Assembly: GCA_963576765.1 (NCBI GenBank)
Contig: OY755214.1
Coordinates: forward strand, 25,926,619-25,990,618
Source: Draba incana
Taxonomy: Eukaryota > Streptophyta > Magnoliopsida > Brassicales > Brassicaceae
DNA length: 64,000 bases
Direction of reading: 5' to 3'
Shown here piece after piece: positions 1 to 11,303 of the stretch (position 1 is its first letter; each line of letters starts with the position of its first letter). The translations under genes were made by a program, and so were the position numbers. The notes under the pieces were generated by a model. It had not been told where the DNA came from. It ran no database searches and worked only from the letters and a program-made list of their open reading frames with translations.

Positions 1-1094
1 TAAACACCAAATCATGGAAAACTAAAACAAACTATAAATCTCAAACATATAAATCATTTATATTGGAAAAAAGAAAACAAAATCAAAAGTGAATCTATTA
101 TCATAAAATATAATTAAGGTTATGGTTTGGTTTGTAAGTAAACTTTGGGTCGGTTTGGGTTTGCTTGAGTCGGTTTGGTTCAGTTAAAATGCCCACCCTT
201 ACAAAATCATGTATCCTCTCGTATCAAACACATAGACCACTAAGGCAATAGCCGCAAAACGTAAATCCTGAAAACGGGTTGAACTTAGTCATGTCTTTGA
301 TCGTTTTGTTGCGACCAACGATAGCAACCAACGAGTTTTGTTGTTTTATCGTAGTTGACAACATCCAGTGACCAAATTATGATGCTATGAACGGATTCAA
401 CAGAATTTGCAAATTTGGAAAATCAAATAGAGCAGCACTAAAGCAAATCTGCTCCACTCAAGGAACATTGTAATCTGCACTGTGTCACACCGTGACAGAT
501 AAAGAAGTCTACATATAGTTACAGAACTTGACAACAGACTAAGTGACTGGTTCTAAGGAACAGAAGAGTTAGTGATGCTTTAGGAGTCATCTCTAGGGTT
601 ACTTTTTTGTTCTAGATTCAGTCAGTATCTCTTCTTCGTTTTTCAACCTTATGTAAGCAAAGCAGCATCTATCATAAATTTAGAGTAAAAAAGAAGAAAT
701 CAGTTTCAAAATATCTCAAAGTCTATATGTAAGCAAGCATCTATCAACCTTATGACATAACATGCACCATGACAGGTAAAAAAAATCAAAATATAGTTAC
801 AGAGGAAGACACGCATCGCTGGCTGCATCAATCAACCTTATGCATAACATGCACCATTTATTTCATCACAACTAGTTTTCACAAGATGCAGAGACAATAC
901 ACAAAAGCAAAAATAAGAAGAAACAAAAAAACCTTATAGACCAACCCAAGTTTCTCCTTCAAAACAAAACAAACACAAAGACAAAGCAGACACAGACTCA
1001 GCTATTACCGTATATACAGACATTGTTCGAACCAAGTAAGAGAGAGCTGAATCATCATACCTGGAATGGAAAAAAAACCAAATTTGTTTTGATC
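1..1094. other. 3' flank of RING gene, no gene seen
   Basis: AT-rich sequence downstream of the minus-strand RING gene. It has short near-duplicate phrases around 660-760 and 780-860 (AAGCAAGCATCTATCA-like and CATAACATGCACCAT-like) but no open frame that looks like protein. Part of it must be the 3' UTR of the RING gene. Confidence 0.5.
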
Positions 1095-1778
1095 TCACCA
1101 GCAAAGAAATATCATCACAATAATTCCAATTATTATGAACATATTCTTGGCTGCCTCGCTTTGGTGGATTTCACGAGCCATCGGTTGATTGTTACGCTCT
1201 TGTCCACGAGGAGGAACTCCACGGAAACCGTTTTGGTAACCCCCGTATGCATAACCCGGTGTATTCCCATAAAGTGTCGCATCGGGAAATCCATGAAACT
1301 GAAAGTTAAACAAAGAAGGCAACAAACCACCAACCCCAATACTAAAATTCCCAATCCTCGTAGTCGCCATTGGCATAATTCCACCCATCAAACCCATACC
1401 GTAATTGAAAAAATTACTCGCACCTTCAGGCTGAGGAGGTGGAGACGCAGTCTCGGGTCTTTGACCAGTTGGTCGGTTAGGAATCTGCATTCCGGGGTAA
1501 GATTTCGATCTCGGGTCAGTATGGTTCTTGCCTCGACCGTAAAGCGGAACGAGCTTATCTTCTTGAACGAGAGCTTTGCAAACGGGACATTCTTGAGAAT
1601 GCGAATGGTGGTGAAGCCAACGGTAGAGACAAGGCCAGCAAAAGAGATGACCACAGAGAGTAACGATTGGATCTTGAGCTAATTCGAAACAAATGTTGCA
1701 TTCAAAATCAGCTCCTTGATCGTTTGATCCATTATTGTTCTCTGAGTAAGATGTGCTTGTTGATTCTCCATTCACCAT
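1095..1778 (-). CDS. RING-type E3 ubiquitin ligase with C-terminal membrane anchor
   Basis: Predicted 227-residue protein that probably transfers ubiquitin from an E2 enzyme to membrane-associated substrates. Near the N-terminus is a C3HC4 RING: CNIC, then CGHLFCWPCL, then CPVC, with the expected spacing. A Pro/Gly/Asn-rich middle follows, and a hydrophobic tail (NMFIIIGIIVMIFLCW) at the very C-terminus acts as membrane anchor. This layout is that of the small RMA-like RING proteins; order and length match Arabidopsis At2g23780. I chose the start at 1778 (MVNGES) because the open frame further upstream is crossed by a 5' UTR intron (acceptor TTTTGCAG directly before GAAATGG). The coding part is a single exon. 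The family is recognised with confidence; the substrate cannot be told from sequence. Confidence 0.9.
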   Translation of the reverse strand: MVNGESTSTSYSENNNGSNDQGADFECNICFELAQDPIVTLCGHLFCWPCLYRWLHHHSHSQECPVCKALVQEDKLVPLYGRGKNHTDPRSKSYPGMQIPNRPTGQRPETASPPPQPEGASNFFNYGMGLMGGIMPMATTRIGNFSIGVGGLLPSLFNFQFHGFPDATLYGNTPGYAYGGYQNGFRGVPPRGQERNNQPMAREIHQSEAAKNMFIIIGIIVMIFLCW

Positions 1779-1781
1779 TTC

Positions 1782-2063
1782 CTGCAAAAAATTAAACAAA
1801 ATTATGAACTCAAGAATAAATAAATAAAACCCTAAAAGCCTAAATTCGAATGATTCAAAACCCTGAATCAAGAAATTAGACAAACCCGTTTACTAAACAA
1901 CCAAAACCCTAAATCTTGGCCTCAAATTAGAAACGATACACGAAGATCGAATCGAACCGAGAAAGAGAAATCGATCAGTGTTCTAACATTGCGAATGAAT
2001 TCAAATTGAAACCGAATCCTCAGATTCAAACTAAAGAAAATCGAAATCGAAGCAGAAACTTAC
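1782..2063 (-). other. 5' UTR intron of RING gene
   Basis: On the minus strand a donor CAGG/GTAAG lies at 2063 and an acceptor TTTTGCAG/G at 1782, three bases before the start codon. The 282-bp intron separates a short non-coding first exon from the coding exon. Leader introns like this are common in Brassicaceae RING genes. Confidence 0.7.
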
Positions 2064-2219
2064 CCTGTATCTCGTAGAAATTGAGAGATCAAGAAGGAGA
2101 GACAAGATCCCTAAAAAGTAGAGATTCTAAAGAGGAGAACCTGATATGGTGAGAAAACAGAGTAGCCCTTGAAGAGAAAGTTCCAGGCTATTTCTGACTT
2201 TTTGTATTTCGGTTAATTA

Positions 2220-2265
2220 TAAGCCCAATTAAATGATTGATTTTCCTAAACCGAGATTGGGCCTG
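2220..2265 (-). promoter_or_regulatory. Two TGGGC-type (site II-like) boxes upstream of RING gene
   Basis: Read on the plus strand, AAGCCCAATT (about 2221) and TTGGGCCTGA (about 2257) sit just upstream of the non-coding first exon. TGGGCY boxes are common proximal elements of housekeeping plant promoters. Placement fits, but no transcription start can be read directly. Confidence 0.35.
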
Positions 2266-2330
2266 ATTATTGAGAGAGAAGAAATATAAAACTAAAGAGG
2301 AGAGAAGAAAACAAAATAACGGTGAAGAGA

Positions 2331-2643
2331 TTTTTTTTTTTTTTTATATACCCTATCGGTTGATACGGTCAGCCCCGATAGGAACGCACCGAAATACTAC
2401 AGAGTAGACTTCTCTCCGAAGGGCCCCCACACTGCCTGACCCGAGTTTGAAATGTCTTCCAACTAATGATAAAGGGTAGTCAAGCCGCCTGTATTTCAGA
2501 CTACCAGGTTAACCAATTGGGCTGAGGTCCAACTGACAGACTTCCCACAAGATGTTGTTAACAGAGAGGAAGGAAGATCGAACCCAGGATCTGGGAGTTG
2601 CACTCTTTCACCCCAGCCACCCTACCACTGGCCCACCACCTTG
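2331..2643 (-). mobile_element. tRNA-derived SINE
   Basis: On the minus strand the element has a tRNA-like head with an A-box-like CAGTGGTAGGGTGG (about 2621-2634) and a B box GGGTTCGATC (2576-2585), then an unrelated body, and it ends in a run of 15 A (plus-strand T at 2331-2345). This pol III promoter plus poly(A) layout defines plant SINEs. I could not find a clear target-site duplication. Confidence 0.65.
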
Positions 2644-2784
2644 TGGGCAACTCTAGGAAATTTAGTGATGAAGTTTTGCTTCGTTCGTTCACCAGAGTTT
2701 CGTCATGTGATGGAATGGTACTCTCGTTGATTATGCAGTGATGAAGAAATTATTTAATATAAACGGCACCCGCCCTAGGCGTTT

Positions 2785-3031
2785 CGCGGTGTATGGTGGC
2801 ATAGCGACTAACGAGGTTCAAATTTTGGCAATAGGTAACTGGATACCTGCTCGTTGGGGAACATATATGGATCATCCTTGCGAATCGTATACTTTGACGA
2901 GGAGGTGAACAACCGAAATTTACTCATTAGGTTCCCTTGAAACCACACATCCCACAAGGTATGTGTGTATAAGTTGATGTGGATTCAGTCCTGGCCCTAA
3001 GATTTAATGGGCTAGAAGCAGAAAAAAAAAA
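2785..3031 (+). mobile_element. Possible second SINE-like element
   Basis: Plus-strand sequence with an A-box-like TGGCATAGCGA, a B-box-like GGTTCAAATT about 20 bases later, and a terminal A-run at 3022-3031. The B box is degenerate and no target duplication is seen, so the call is tentative. Confidence 0.4.
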
Positions 3032-3767
3032 TTAAGGCCACTGAATTAATGTTTAAAAAAATAACTGAAAAATATGGCTGCTAACTGAACTACAAGGAAG
3101 TTTTGTATTTATACGGCCGAAAAAATACATAATAATAAAAGGCCGAAAGAAGATTCTTCCATTGCTTCCATTCAGGGTCGGGCCTGTGTGGATTGACCGC
3201 TAGAAATTGCTTGTGAGTACATGTCCACTTTGCACAAGGATTAATAGGATGAGATTTGCTCTTGTTGTTTGTTAGGGTGAGTACTGTTATTTGTTCTTAG
3301 TTTTATCTTCTAGTTATGATTATATATGCTCAATTCTGACTGCTTTTGGTGTTTAATCATTCTTCATTACTTACTAGGTAGACGGAAATATATATTAATA
3401 GAACATCATGTTAGATAGAAATGGATCCAATCTACTTTTTGAAAATGAAATAAAAAATTTGTAGATAAATAATACTTCTATATTACATTTCAAATAGATA
3501 TTTACACACTGTTAATTTTTGGATCGTCACATACCGTATATAAAAAAAAAAATTGAAAACAAAACTCTTCCCTGATGTTACATAGCCGCAATAATTTGAA
3601 CCTTTTTTTTTTTTTTTTGAAAAAACTGAAAATTTTAAAACTGCATCTACCCTTTTTCTTCCTGGTAGAATCCTCTTGTTAGGAAAAATCAGACACCATT
3701 TGTGACAACAACATGACTCTAAACAATTTTCTCTAATCAAAATCTTAATTCTTGATAGCTCCAAGAA

Positions 3768-5464
3768 TCATGGAATCTTAGGGCAAAACAGCTTCTTCAG
3801 TTCATCATACCTCTCAACATCAAACTCATAAAGGTTCATAAGTTTCCTCTGCTTGGCCTCGAACCTACTCTGGTAAAACCCTTCAAAGGACGGTTCTTTC
3901 GATGTCCTGAGGAAAAAAGCATACCCTGCCATAAAGTAAACGGACGTAACATAGAAGCATATCGGTTCCATTACGTCCCACGAGAGTTCCCAGAACGTTA
4001 GCCTCATGAATCCAGCGGTCTGTAGGATCAAGTAACCGAGACCAGCCCAAAGCTCTTTCCGCACCAAAGAGTGCGCTTTCACATCGATCACCGCCTTTTC
4101 TGCTTCGAGCTCTTTCAACTCGATCCTTCGTGGGTCATTTGGGTTACGGATCTTTGGCAAAGGAAGCAGTCCTTCAATGGATTTGGTAACCTGATCAGAC
4201 ACAAAGGCAAAAGACAAAAACAGAAAATGTATGGGTAAAACAAGACCTCCACCACCTTCTTTTGTGACACAATTAGCACTCATAACACAATACAACTTCA
4301 TAATCAATGACTAGCTATATCAATCCATCTCCATATCCCTGTCTCTAATATGATAATATCTCTCCACATAAACCAAACCCGTGATCATCTCTATCAAATT
4401 TTCCACATTGATTATCCCAATACCCCCCAGTTAGTACTTGACCTAAAAGGTTCTTCATTTCTCTCATTTTGGGTTTTGGTATCAAATGGTCAAGGTTTTT
4501 GACTCAGTTTAACCTAATCCAAGAAAAGGTTTTTTTTTTTATCGAGGACGGAATAATAAAGTTCTGGTCTCTGTAGAAACTGTTCCTCTTTATCACCACC
4601 TGAACCTCCTACGTGACTCTCTGGTAACACAGAGGTTTTTGATTTTCCTGTTAATTCGGAACCAAAAAGAAAAGAGATAGAAACCGATGAAAATGGTATC
4701 AGTTTTCGGTAATTTTCAGATCAAAATCGAACGAAACGAAAACTTTTGGGAACCTAATTTGGTTTTTTTTTTTTTTTTTTTATCTCTCCCAGTCAAATAC
4801 CCGTTTGGTTACAGACTAATGAATTAATCTGTGTTCAAACAGCTGCATAACTCAGAGATTCAATTTCATAAATGTAATTTCAGATCTAGAGATTGATTAC
4901 CTGATCTGGTCTAAGACAAACGGAATCTCCCAAAACAATGACGTTTGCTGAATCATCAAGCATCTTCGCGATTCTAGATCCTTGATCTGGATCTGAAGAA
5001 GCTTCACCACAAACGGTTACGAATTCTGCATACGTCATCCAGCTTCTCTCCGTTTCTCTAAGCTTCGTTTTCACAATTTCGATTTGCGCCGCTCTTAGCA
5101 ATTTCTTCGTATCCTCCACCGTCAAACTCGGCGTCTCCACATCGGAAACCACCATCGGCGGAGAAAGTCCGTCTAATCGAATCCGGTCTTTACTCCCATC
5201 GATTTCACGGAGTTTCTCCATCAAACTCTCACCCACCGGCATCTGCATAATCTCCGGCCGAATCATTGCGGTGTTATGCATAAACCGCCGCGAAATCATA
5301 CCGGAATCCCCAGGCTCCGGTGCGATTTTCGTCTCTCCAGATTCTTTCGGAATCCGAGTTCGTACGGCTAACGAAGAAGACGATATACGACAATTCATAA
5401 GACTCTGTGATGCTACATTTGAGATGTTGAAGAAACGTTTCGATAAAAGCTTCCTCATCGCCAT
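3768..5464 (-). CDS. Mitochondrial calcium uniporter (MCU) pore protein, two exons
   Basis: Exon 1 is 4901-5464 and exon 2 is 3768-4190, joined by a 710-bp intron (donor ATCAG/GTAATC, acceptor TGATCAG/GTTACC). The spliced protein is about 328 residues. It would form the pore of the calcium uniporter in the inner mitochondrial membrane. The N-terminus (MAMRKLLSKRFFNIS) is Arg/Lys/Ser-rich like a mitochondrial presequence. A matrix domain and a charged coiled-coil stretch (ELKELEAEKAVIDVKAHSL) follow. Then come two membrane segments around the selectivity motif WDVMEP, which supplies the DxxE acidic ring. The start at 5464 is the first ATG giving this presequence. The end (KKLFCPKIP) seems a little shorter than I recall for Arabidopsis At2g23790. 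The intron is unusually long for so compact a gene. Confidence 0.93.
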
Positions 5465-5490
5465 TAATGAACAAAAATAAATCTCTTCCT

Positions 5491-5512
5491 CGAGAGAGAG
5501 AGAGAGAGAGAA
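5491..5512. repeat. (GA/CT)n microsatellite in MCU leader
   Basis: About 20 bp of pure GA on the plus strand, so CT on the transcribed minus strand, roughly 30-50 bp upstream of the MCU start codon. CT tracts in 5' leaders are frequent in plants. Confidence 0.7.
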
Positions 5513-5795
5513 CAAAATAGAAATTTAAAATTACAAAATAAATCGTTTTTAAAAAATGTGAATGAAATGTGAACAGAGACTAAAAGGGTTTATATAGGGA
5601 GGTCAACAATAATAAATACCTTTAGATTTTTTTTTTTTCTAAATAAGGACTCGTACACGTCAGCGTATATCAGAACGTACACGAGAAATTCATTATACAC
5701 ATTACAACCCAACTTTTCCGAATATTCGCTTTCGAAACTTTTTTTTTTTCAATTTCTTGCCAAAAATGTGGAGATATCGATAACTACTAGCCGTA

Positions 5796-5801
5796 CACGT
5801 G
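5796..5801. promoter_or_regulatory. G-box CACGTG upstream of MCU gene
   Basis: A perfect CACGTG palindrome within TACACGTGTC, about 330 bp upstream of the MCU start codon. Other ACGT cores occur near 5655 and 5944. G-boxes bind bZIP/bHLH factors; whether this one is used is unknown. Confidence 0.35.
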
Positions 5802-5991
5802 TCTTAGGGGTTAGTGGTGAGAGCTTGCGGTGCAATCGTTGCCGTCTGATTATCCCATTTCCCAATAAAATTAATATTTATTTTAGACCTAAATTTGTTC
5901 ACAACGGCAACAGAGTAGAAGAAGTAGGAAACGAAAAGTCTTTTACGTGTACACAAACGTGGCTCCACATATTTTTTTCTGTTTTTTAAAC

Positions 5992-6970
5992 GGGAAAAAT
6001 GTCTAATAAATCCCAAACTTTCAAATTGTGGACAAATAAATCACCAACTTTCGAAATGCCGTTTAAATCGCAAAGTTTTTGTTGACTTTCGAAAAAAATA
6101 TCAAAGTTTTGTTGACTCCGCTGTTTTAACCCCATCGTTAAGTCTCCGTTAGGAGTTTCTGTTTAGTCGTAAAACGACGCCGTTTTGGTAAAAAAAATAA
6201 ATAACAACTACCACGGATCGAATCCAGGTTGATGTAAAGACATGGAGATACTCTACCAACATGCCACATGAGATTATTGTTCATTACTCTCTTTAAAATA
6301 TAATTATTACGTATTAAGGATTTCACCATGAACTTTCGGGGCGATTTCCCATCGTTCTATAAGGACCCAGACGACGATTTACATACCGTTGCAAAGCCCC
6401 GACTCTCAGCTTTCCATCGACATCAAATTTGTATCCATCAGAATTCCGAGTAAACAGTTATTGTTGCTTCTGTAAACTGCGATATACAACAAATACTCCA
6501 TAAATAAGTAATAAATCCGGCGAAGAATCGATACTATTTCGAAATGGGTTTCGAAAACTATTTCGAAACTATCTTCATCTCCAGATCTCCAATTTTCGAA
6601 ACCCATTTCAAAGTTCATGGTGAAATCCTTAATACATAATAATCCTTAATACATAATAATTATATTTCAAAGAGAGTAACAAACAATAATTTCATGTGGC
6701 ATGTTGGTAGAGTATCTCCATGTCTTTACATCAACCCGGGTTCGATCCGTGGTAGTTGTTATTATTATTTTTTACCAAAACGTCGTCGTTTTACGACTAA
6801 ACGGAAACTTCTAACGGAGACTTAACGATGGGGTTAAAACAGCGGAGTCAACAAAACTTTGATATTTTTTCGAAAGTCAACAAAAGCTTTGCGATTTAAA
6901 CGGCATTTCGAAAGGTGGTGATTTATTTGTCCACAATTTGAAAGTTTAGGATTTTTTAGACATTTTTCCC
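5992..6970. mobile_element. Non-autonomous Mutator-like element with long TIRs
   Basis: A 979-bp element flanked by an exact 10-bp direct repeat TTTTTTAAAC (5982-5991 and 6971-6980). Its arms, about 5992-6337 and 6610-6970, are inverted copies starting GGGAAAAATGTC, with a spacer of about 270 bp. Long terminal inverted repeats plus a 9-11 bp target duplication are the signature of Mutator-like elements. There is no transposase, so mobility would need an enzyme in trans. The right arm carries an extra duplicated ATACATAATAAT phrase. Confidence 0.88.
6697..6760 (+). other. tRNA-like segment inside MULE inverted repeat
   Basis: A D-loop-like TGTTGGTAGAGTATC (about 6702-6716), a small ATGT-CTTT-ACAT hairpin and a T-arm/B-box-like GGGTTCGATCC (6738-6748) occur in tRNA order, but the whole is too short for a functional tRNA. 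An inverted, slightly decayed copy lies in the left arm (about 6205-6270). It looks like a captured tRNA fragment or pol III promoter. Confidence 0.5.
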
Positions 6971-7305
6971 TTTTTTAAACTAATTTACTAGTAGTATATT
7001 GTAGGAGCAATTGCAAATATGTCACTATTTACAAAAATTTAATCAAATATGTCACTGTTCACAAAATCATTATGAACGTGTCACTGTTCACTGATTAATT
7101 AAAAAAAAACAGATCTCACTTTCTCTCTCATCTCTCTCACGCTCATCTCAATCCAAATTTTTTTTCTCTCACAAAATTCTCTTCTTTGAAATTGCAAATT
7201 GGATTTGGGTTATGGATCGAGAGTTTTCGATTCTCTCTCTGACTTCATTGGACGCAAACGCAGCGAGGATAGATCTAAGATTTTCGATTCTCTTTCATCC
7301 ATGTA

Positions 7306-7362
7306 AAGAAGAAGAAGAAGAAGAAGAAGGAGAAGAAGAAGAAAGAAGAAGAAGAAGAAGAA
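7306..7362 (+). repeat. GAA/AAG trinucleotide tract
   Basis: About 57 bp of slightly interrupted GAA repeats inside the larger MULE. It is opposite in orientation to the CTT tract 690 bp downstream, as expected for the two inverted arms. Confidence 0.85.
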
Positions 7363-8050
7363 GTTGTTTAATCCATGAATTTTGTTTTTTAAAATTCGAT
7401 TTTGGTTACAAATTTGAGTTTTTGGTTGAATTTTGGTTACGAATCGAAGCTTTTTATTCGATTTGTATTACAAATTTGAGCTTTTGATTCGATTTTTGTT
7501 CAGATCTGGGTTTTGGTTAATTTTTGGTCAGATCTGGGTTTTGGTTGTTTTTTTGGTCAAATCTGGGTTTTGGTTATTTTTAGGGTTTTCCCGTTTTTAT
7601 AAAGTTTTTAAACAGTTTTATAAGACTTTTTTACATGTCATTAAAAACTAAACAGTTAAATAATTTATAAGGTTTTTAAAAGGTTTATAAGGTTTTTAAA
7701 AGGTTTATAAGATTTTTATAAGGTTTGGAAAGTTTTTAAAAGGTTTATAAGATTGTTTAAAAACCTTATAAAATTGTTTAAAAACCTTATAAAACTTTAC
7801 AAAAACCTTATAAATAGTTTTACACGGTTTTAAATAGTTTAATAAGGTTTTTTTAACAGTTTTACTAAACCTTTTAAAAACATTATAATTTTTTTTAACA
7901 GTTTTATAAGATTTTTTGAACAGTTTTATAATGTAAATACAAAACCCTACTCCCATCCTTCCCCCCCCCAAATCTATACCCTAAATGCATAATAGTTAAC
8001 CCAAACTCGAAAATTTACAGTCGTTCGTGTTTGAATTTGCTTTGAGATCT

Positions 8051-8182
8051 CTTCTTCTTCTTCTTCTTCTTCTTCTTCTTCTTCTTCTTCTTCTTCTTCT
8101 TCTTCTTCTTCTTCTTCTTCTTCTTCTTCTTCTTCTTCTTCTTCTTCTTCTTCTTCTTCTTCTTCTTCCTCCTCCTCCTCCT
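8051..8182 (+). repeat. Long (CTT)n tract followed by (CCT)n
   Basis: About 39 uninterrupted CTT units (8051-8168) run into about five CCT units. Tracts of this length are prone to length change and triplex formation. Predicted poly-Leu or poly-Arg peptides here are not genes. Confidence 0.92.
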
Positions 8183-8556
8183 AAATCTGCTCGATCTAAT
8201 CTCAGATCCACGTTCTTCGTCAACAACAACACATTCTCAAATCTTCTTAGCGGAAATCGCGACAGAGATCAGAGATAGTGAAATTAGAGAGATGACGAGA
8301 ATTGAATTCAGCGATAGTAAAATTTGTTCTCATGATGCGCGATCTGGTAGAGAGAGAGAGAAAAAAAAAACGAAATTTGGATGAGAGAAAAAAAATTTGG
8401 ATATGGGAGATGGGCGTGTGAGAGATGAGAGAGAAAGTGAGATCTGTTTTTTTCATTTAAGTGAACAGTGGCACTCTGGTAATGATTTTAAAACAGTGGC
8501 ATAATTGAAAAGTGGCATGCCAATAGTGGCATAACTCAAAATTTCTCTATATTGTT

Positions 8557-9308
8557 TTGATAAAATATTCTTTTCTAGTATTTTTTTAGTCAATACTCTG
8601 TGGTTTTATATACTTAGCATTTTTATATGAAAAATGGCATTAGTTCAAATTATCAAATTTAGAAATAAATTAATATGGTAAATTAGAAAATATTCCTTCC
8701 ACTTTCGTGAAAATGGAAGTTTTAACTTGTTTTTTTTTTGTTTCAATAGATATATGAAATGGATGTTTTAAGTTTGTTTTTTTGTTTCAAACAGATGAAT
8801 ATATCTATTTTATTGATAGTTTATACTTTTGGCATATGTTCTGAAGCTTTAAGAAGTCCCGAAAGTTGGGGAGCTATATATAATTCCAGCCTAGTGACAA
8901 ACAAGGAGATACATTTTGGAAAAAATACTAAAGTTAGCAAGTCACATAGTGACACGTCGAGAGTATTATAGCCACCAGTTAGAAAATTATTGGAGGTAGG
9001 CAAGGTCCACAAAATTGTCAAATAGTTTGGCAAAAAGAAACAAAATGTTACATAAGCAAAATGGGTTAAGAAAAGCAATCAAATTAATTCAATTGAAGAG
9101 GTCAATTATGTCTAACAAGTAATTAATTCTACTTATATTATCAATATCAACATTGACTTGGGCCCTATTGGTGATGCCAGCAAATGGCACTTGCCACTTA
9201 AATAATTAGTAGATCCATTGATGGTGATCATTTTCTTTTCATAAATCCATTTTAAAAATGTTATGCAAAGGGTAATCAAAATTATAGGACAACTGAGAAG
9301 AATTCTAA
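8557..9308. other. AT-rich spacer between MULEs, no gene seen
   Basis: No coding frame, RNA gene or clear repeat boundary was recognised. A short phrase (TTGTTTTTTTGTTTCAA) is imperfectly duplicated around 8730-8790. Confidence 0.5.
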
Positions 9309-9317
9309 TTAAAAGAA

Positions 9318-9577
9318 GGGGAATTACAAACATACCATATACCACTTTTAAAAATTTATTGCAAACATAAGACAAAATCATCAAAAAAAATTTCTTTCTC
9401 TCAAAACCTAAACTCTAAATTTTACCTCTAAAAACTATACCCTAAATATAAAATAGTTAACCCAAACCCAAAAATATAAAAGTTAAGTTAAAAAAAAGAT
9501 AGCATTCTTGCAAATATTTTCAAACGATGTCATAACTGTAAAGTGGAATGCCAAAATGACATATAATGAAAATTCTC
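9318..9577. mobile_element. Short MULE-derived MITE
   Basis: A 260-bp element flanked by an exact 9-bp direct repeat TTAAAAGAA (9309-9317, 9578-9586). Its ends (GGGGAATTAC at left; GAGAATTTTC read inward from the right) match the ends of the 7004-8547 element, including a TGGAATGCCAAAATGACAT phrase. The telomere-like CCTAAACTCTAAA words inside are low-complexity interior sequence. Confidence 0.8.
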
Positions 9578-9999
9578 TTAAAAGAATGGGCAAATCGTTT
9601 AAATTGAGGAAGTTGACCAATTTGTTTAATTTTGGAGTAAAAAAATTAAGTAGCGGTCATATTTTAGGAGGATTTTCAAAATATTACAACTATGAAGTGT
9701 TTTTTTTTAATAAAAAGTTAAAAAAGAAACAAATTATTTTTCAGCAAATAGATCTATTATACCATTTTTGTTGTTGCCGTCGGAAAGTTAGTCGCTGTGA
9801 AAAAATTACAAAGGTTAACTATAGCATCATTATATATTATTATCAGTTTGGTTTGGTGAACTCTTGAATTAAGTTTTTACATTGTTGACTGAAATAAAAT
9901 TTCACCATTTTATCAAAATTGACATTTTGATATATAACATGTTCTTTTCTTTTTTCTTTTGATAGAAAAAAAAAATCAATTTTCATTAAATCAAGGAAA

Positions 10000-10330
10000 G
10001 TCGGTCCTGAATGTAGAACTAATTTCGCTAATATTGAATCAATTCCATTGTTACTTTCTCTTTGAATACATCAAAGAAAATCACATCTAGATCTAGAGAG
10101 AGTTTTATAATATGATGATAGAGAATTCCAAAGGTTTATAGGTGTTGGGAATCCGATTTGATCACATAGATCAGTTGTTGAATCATATGTTACTCAGAGA
10201 TATCGTAGTCCAGTGATCGATGCATGCAAAAGGGTTTCTCGTATCGCCAAAGCTTCTGCTAGAAGGTGTAATTGAATCTAGAACATCGCCATGACTCCTT
10301 GAGAAATAACTGATGTAAAAATGCTTTTAG
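10000..10330 (-). pseudogene. LINE-type RNase H domain scrap
   Basis: The minus strand encodes, with two in-frame stops, LAEALAIRETLLHAS followed downstream by QRESNNGIDSILAKLVL. These match the start (AEA.A.REA) and end (RESN..ADSLAK) signatures of the RNase H-like domain at the C-terminus of plant non-LTR retrotransposons. No reverse transcriptase remains beside it. I recognise the pattern, not a particular family. Confidence 0.6.
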
Positions 10331-11298
10331 AATCTGAATCATATCTGCAAGCCAACTAATCATCCATAATTTATGATCCAAGATAGCATAGAAAAGTATT
10401 TACGACAAATTATTTTGGTAAACATATATCAAAACAAAAGGGAATATCCTTTGGCCTCTAGCATCAACACCGTGAACACCAATCGATTTGTTTCTTTTGG
10501 GTTCCTTAATTAGTCGATTTGTTTTAGTAGTGAATTATACACTACACATGACACTATATAAAGAATTATATGGATAACAAAAACAAACATTAATAGCACA
10601 TATAAAATATACATCGTAGATAAGATAACATATGAGTATTATCTAGAGGTTCACATTGCTTGTACAAACACCTTAAGACACGGAAATTACAAAACGGATG
10701 GATGCAATTAACCATATATTGTACATCATTAATTTAATTTATAATTTATCAACAACAAATTAAAATGGGAACATGTTTAAGACATTTGGTCACATACAAA
10801 GACATCAAATGGATTAATGATCGTTAAAATTTAATGTATGGAGATTCGTGTTGAATTATTTGATTATTTTAAGTAGATTGGTGTTTATACCTTTAAACTC
10901 TAATGGCGAAAGGGATGGCTCCGAGTTTTGGTTTTGTGGGAAAAAGGTAAGTTTTATAATTGAGGGTTTGTAAAAGCATGAATGGTGATAATAATTGAGT
11001 TATTCTCCACATTCTAAGATGGTGAAGATCCATATTGATCGGAAGTAAGAGTAAATGCATCTTGTAAAATACTAACAACCGCACATAACACTGGTTTCCA
11101 AAACTTCATAAGAACATCTCTAATATATTAGAAAATTGATGTTCATTTGAATGGTGCTCGATTTTGACACTAAACGAACATCAATTTTTCATGTCCATTT
11201 AAATGGTCAATTTCAATGGACAAACGAACAACCCCTAAGTTTACTTGGGTTGAAGTAAAATTGGTTGACCATAATTGTTTTTAGTCGTTTCCACTCCT
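10331..11298. other. AT-rich intergenic sequence, no gene seen
   Basis: I found no convincing coding frame, RNA gene or repeat boundary. The stretch ends at the target site of the copia element. Confidence 0.5.
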
Positions 11299-11303
11299 CG
11301 GTG

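Larger units (their letters stand above)
7004..8547. mobile_element. Non-autonomous Mutator-like element, larger copy
   Basis: A 1544-bp element flanked by nearly identical 9-mers (TATATTGTA at 6995-7003, TATATTGTT at 8548-8556). The first about 170 bp (repeated TGTCACT phrases, then AACAGATCTCACTTTC) reappear inverted at the right end. The interior is low-complexity: a GAA tract, TTTATAAGG-like repeats and a long CTT tract. The short frames here are artefacts of these repeats. Its ends resemble those of 9318-9577, so both belong to one family. Confidence 0.8.

Noticed and set aside
1023..1682. 219-codon plus-strand frame opposite the RING gene
   Set aside because: It is the antisense shadow of a well-supported RING CDS and shows no domain.
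6697..6760. Functional tRNA gene
   Set aside because: Too short, with no acceptor stem, and duplicated in inverted arms of a transposon.
7996..8278. Poly-Arg and poly-Leu open frames
   Set aside because: They are translations of the CTT/CCT microsatellite in two frames; no start context or flanking protein-like sequence.
9400..9450. Telomere-like CCTAAA words
   Set aside because: Only a few degenerate units within a MULE-derived MITE; not an interstitial telomere.
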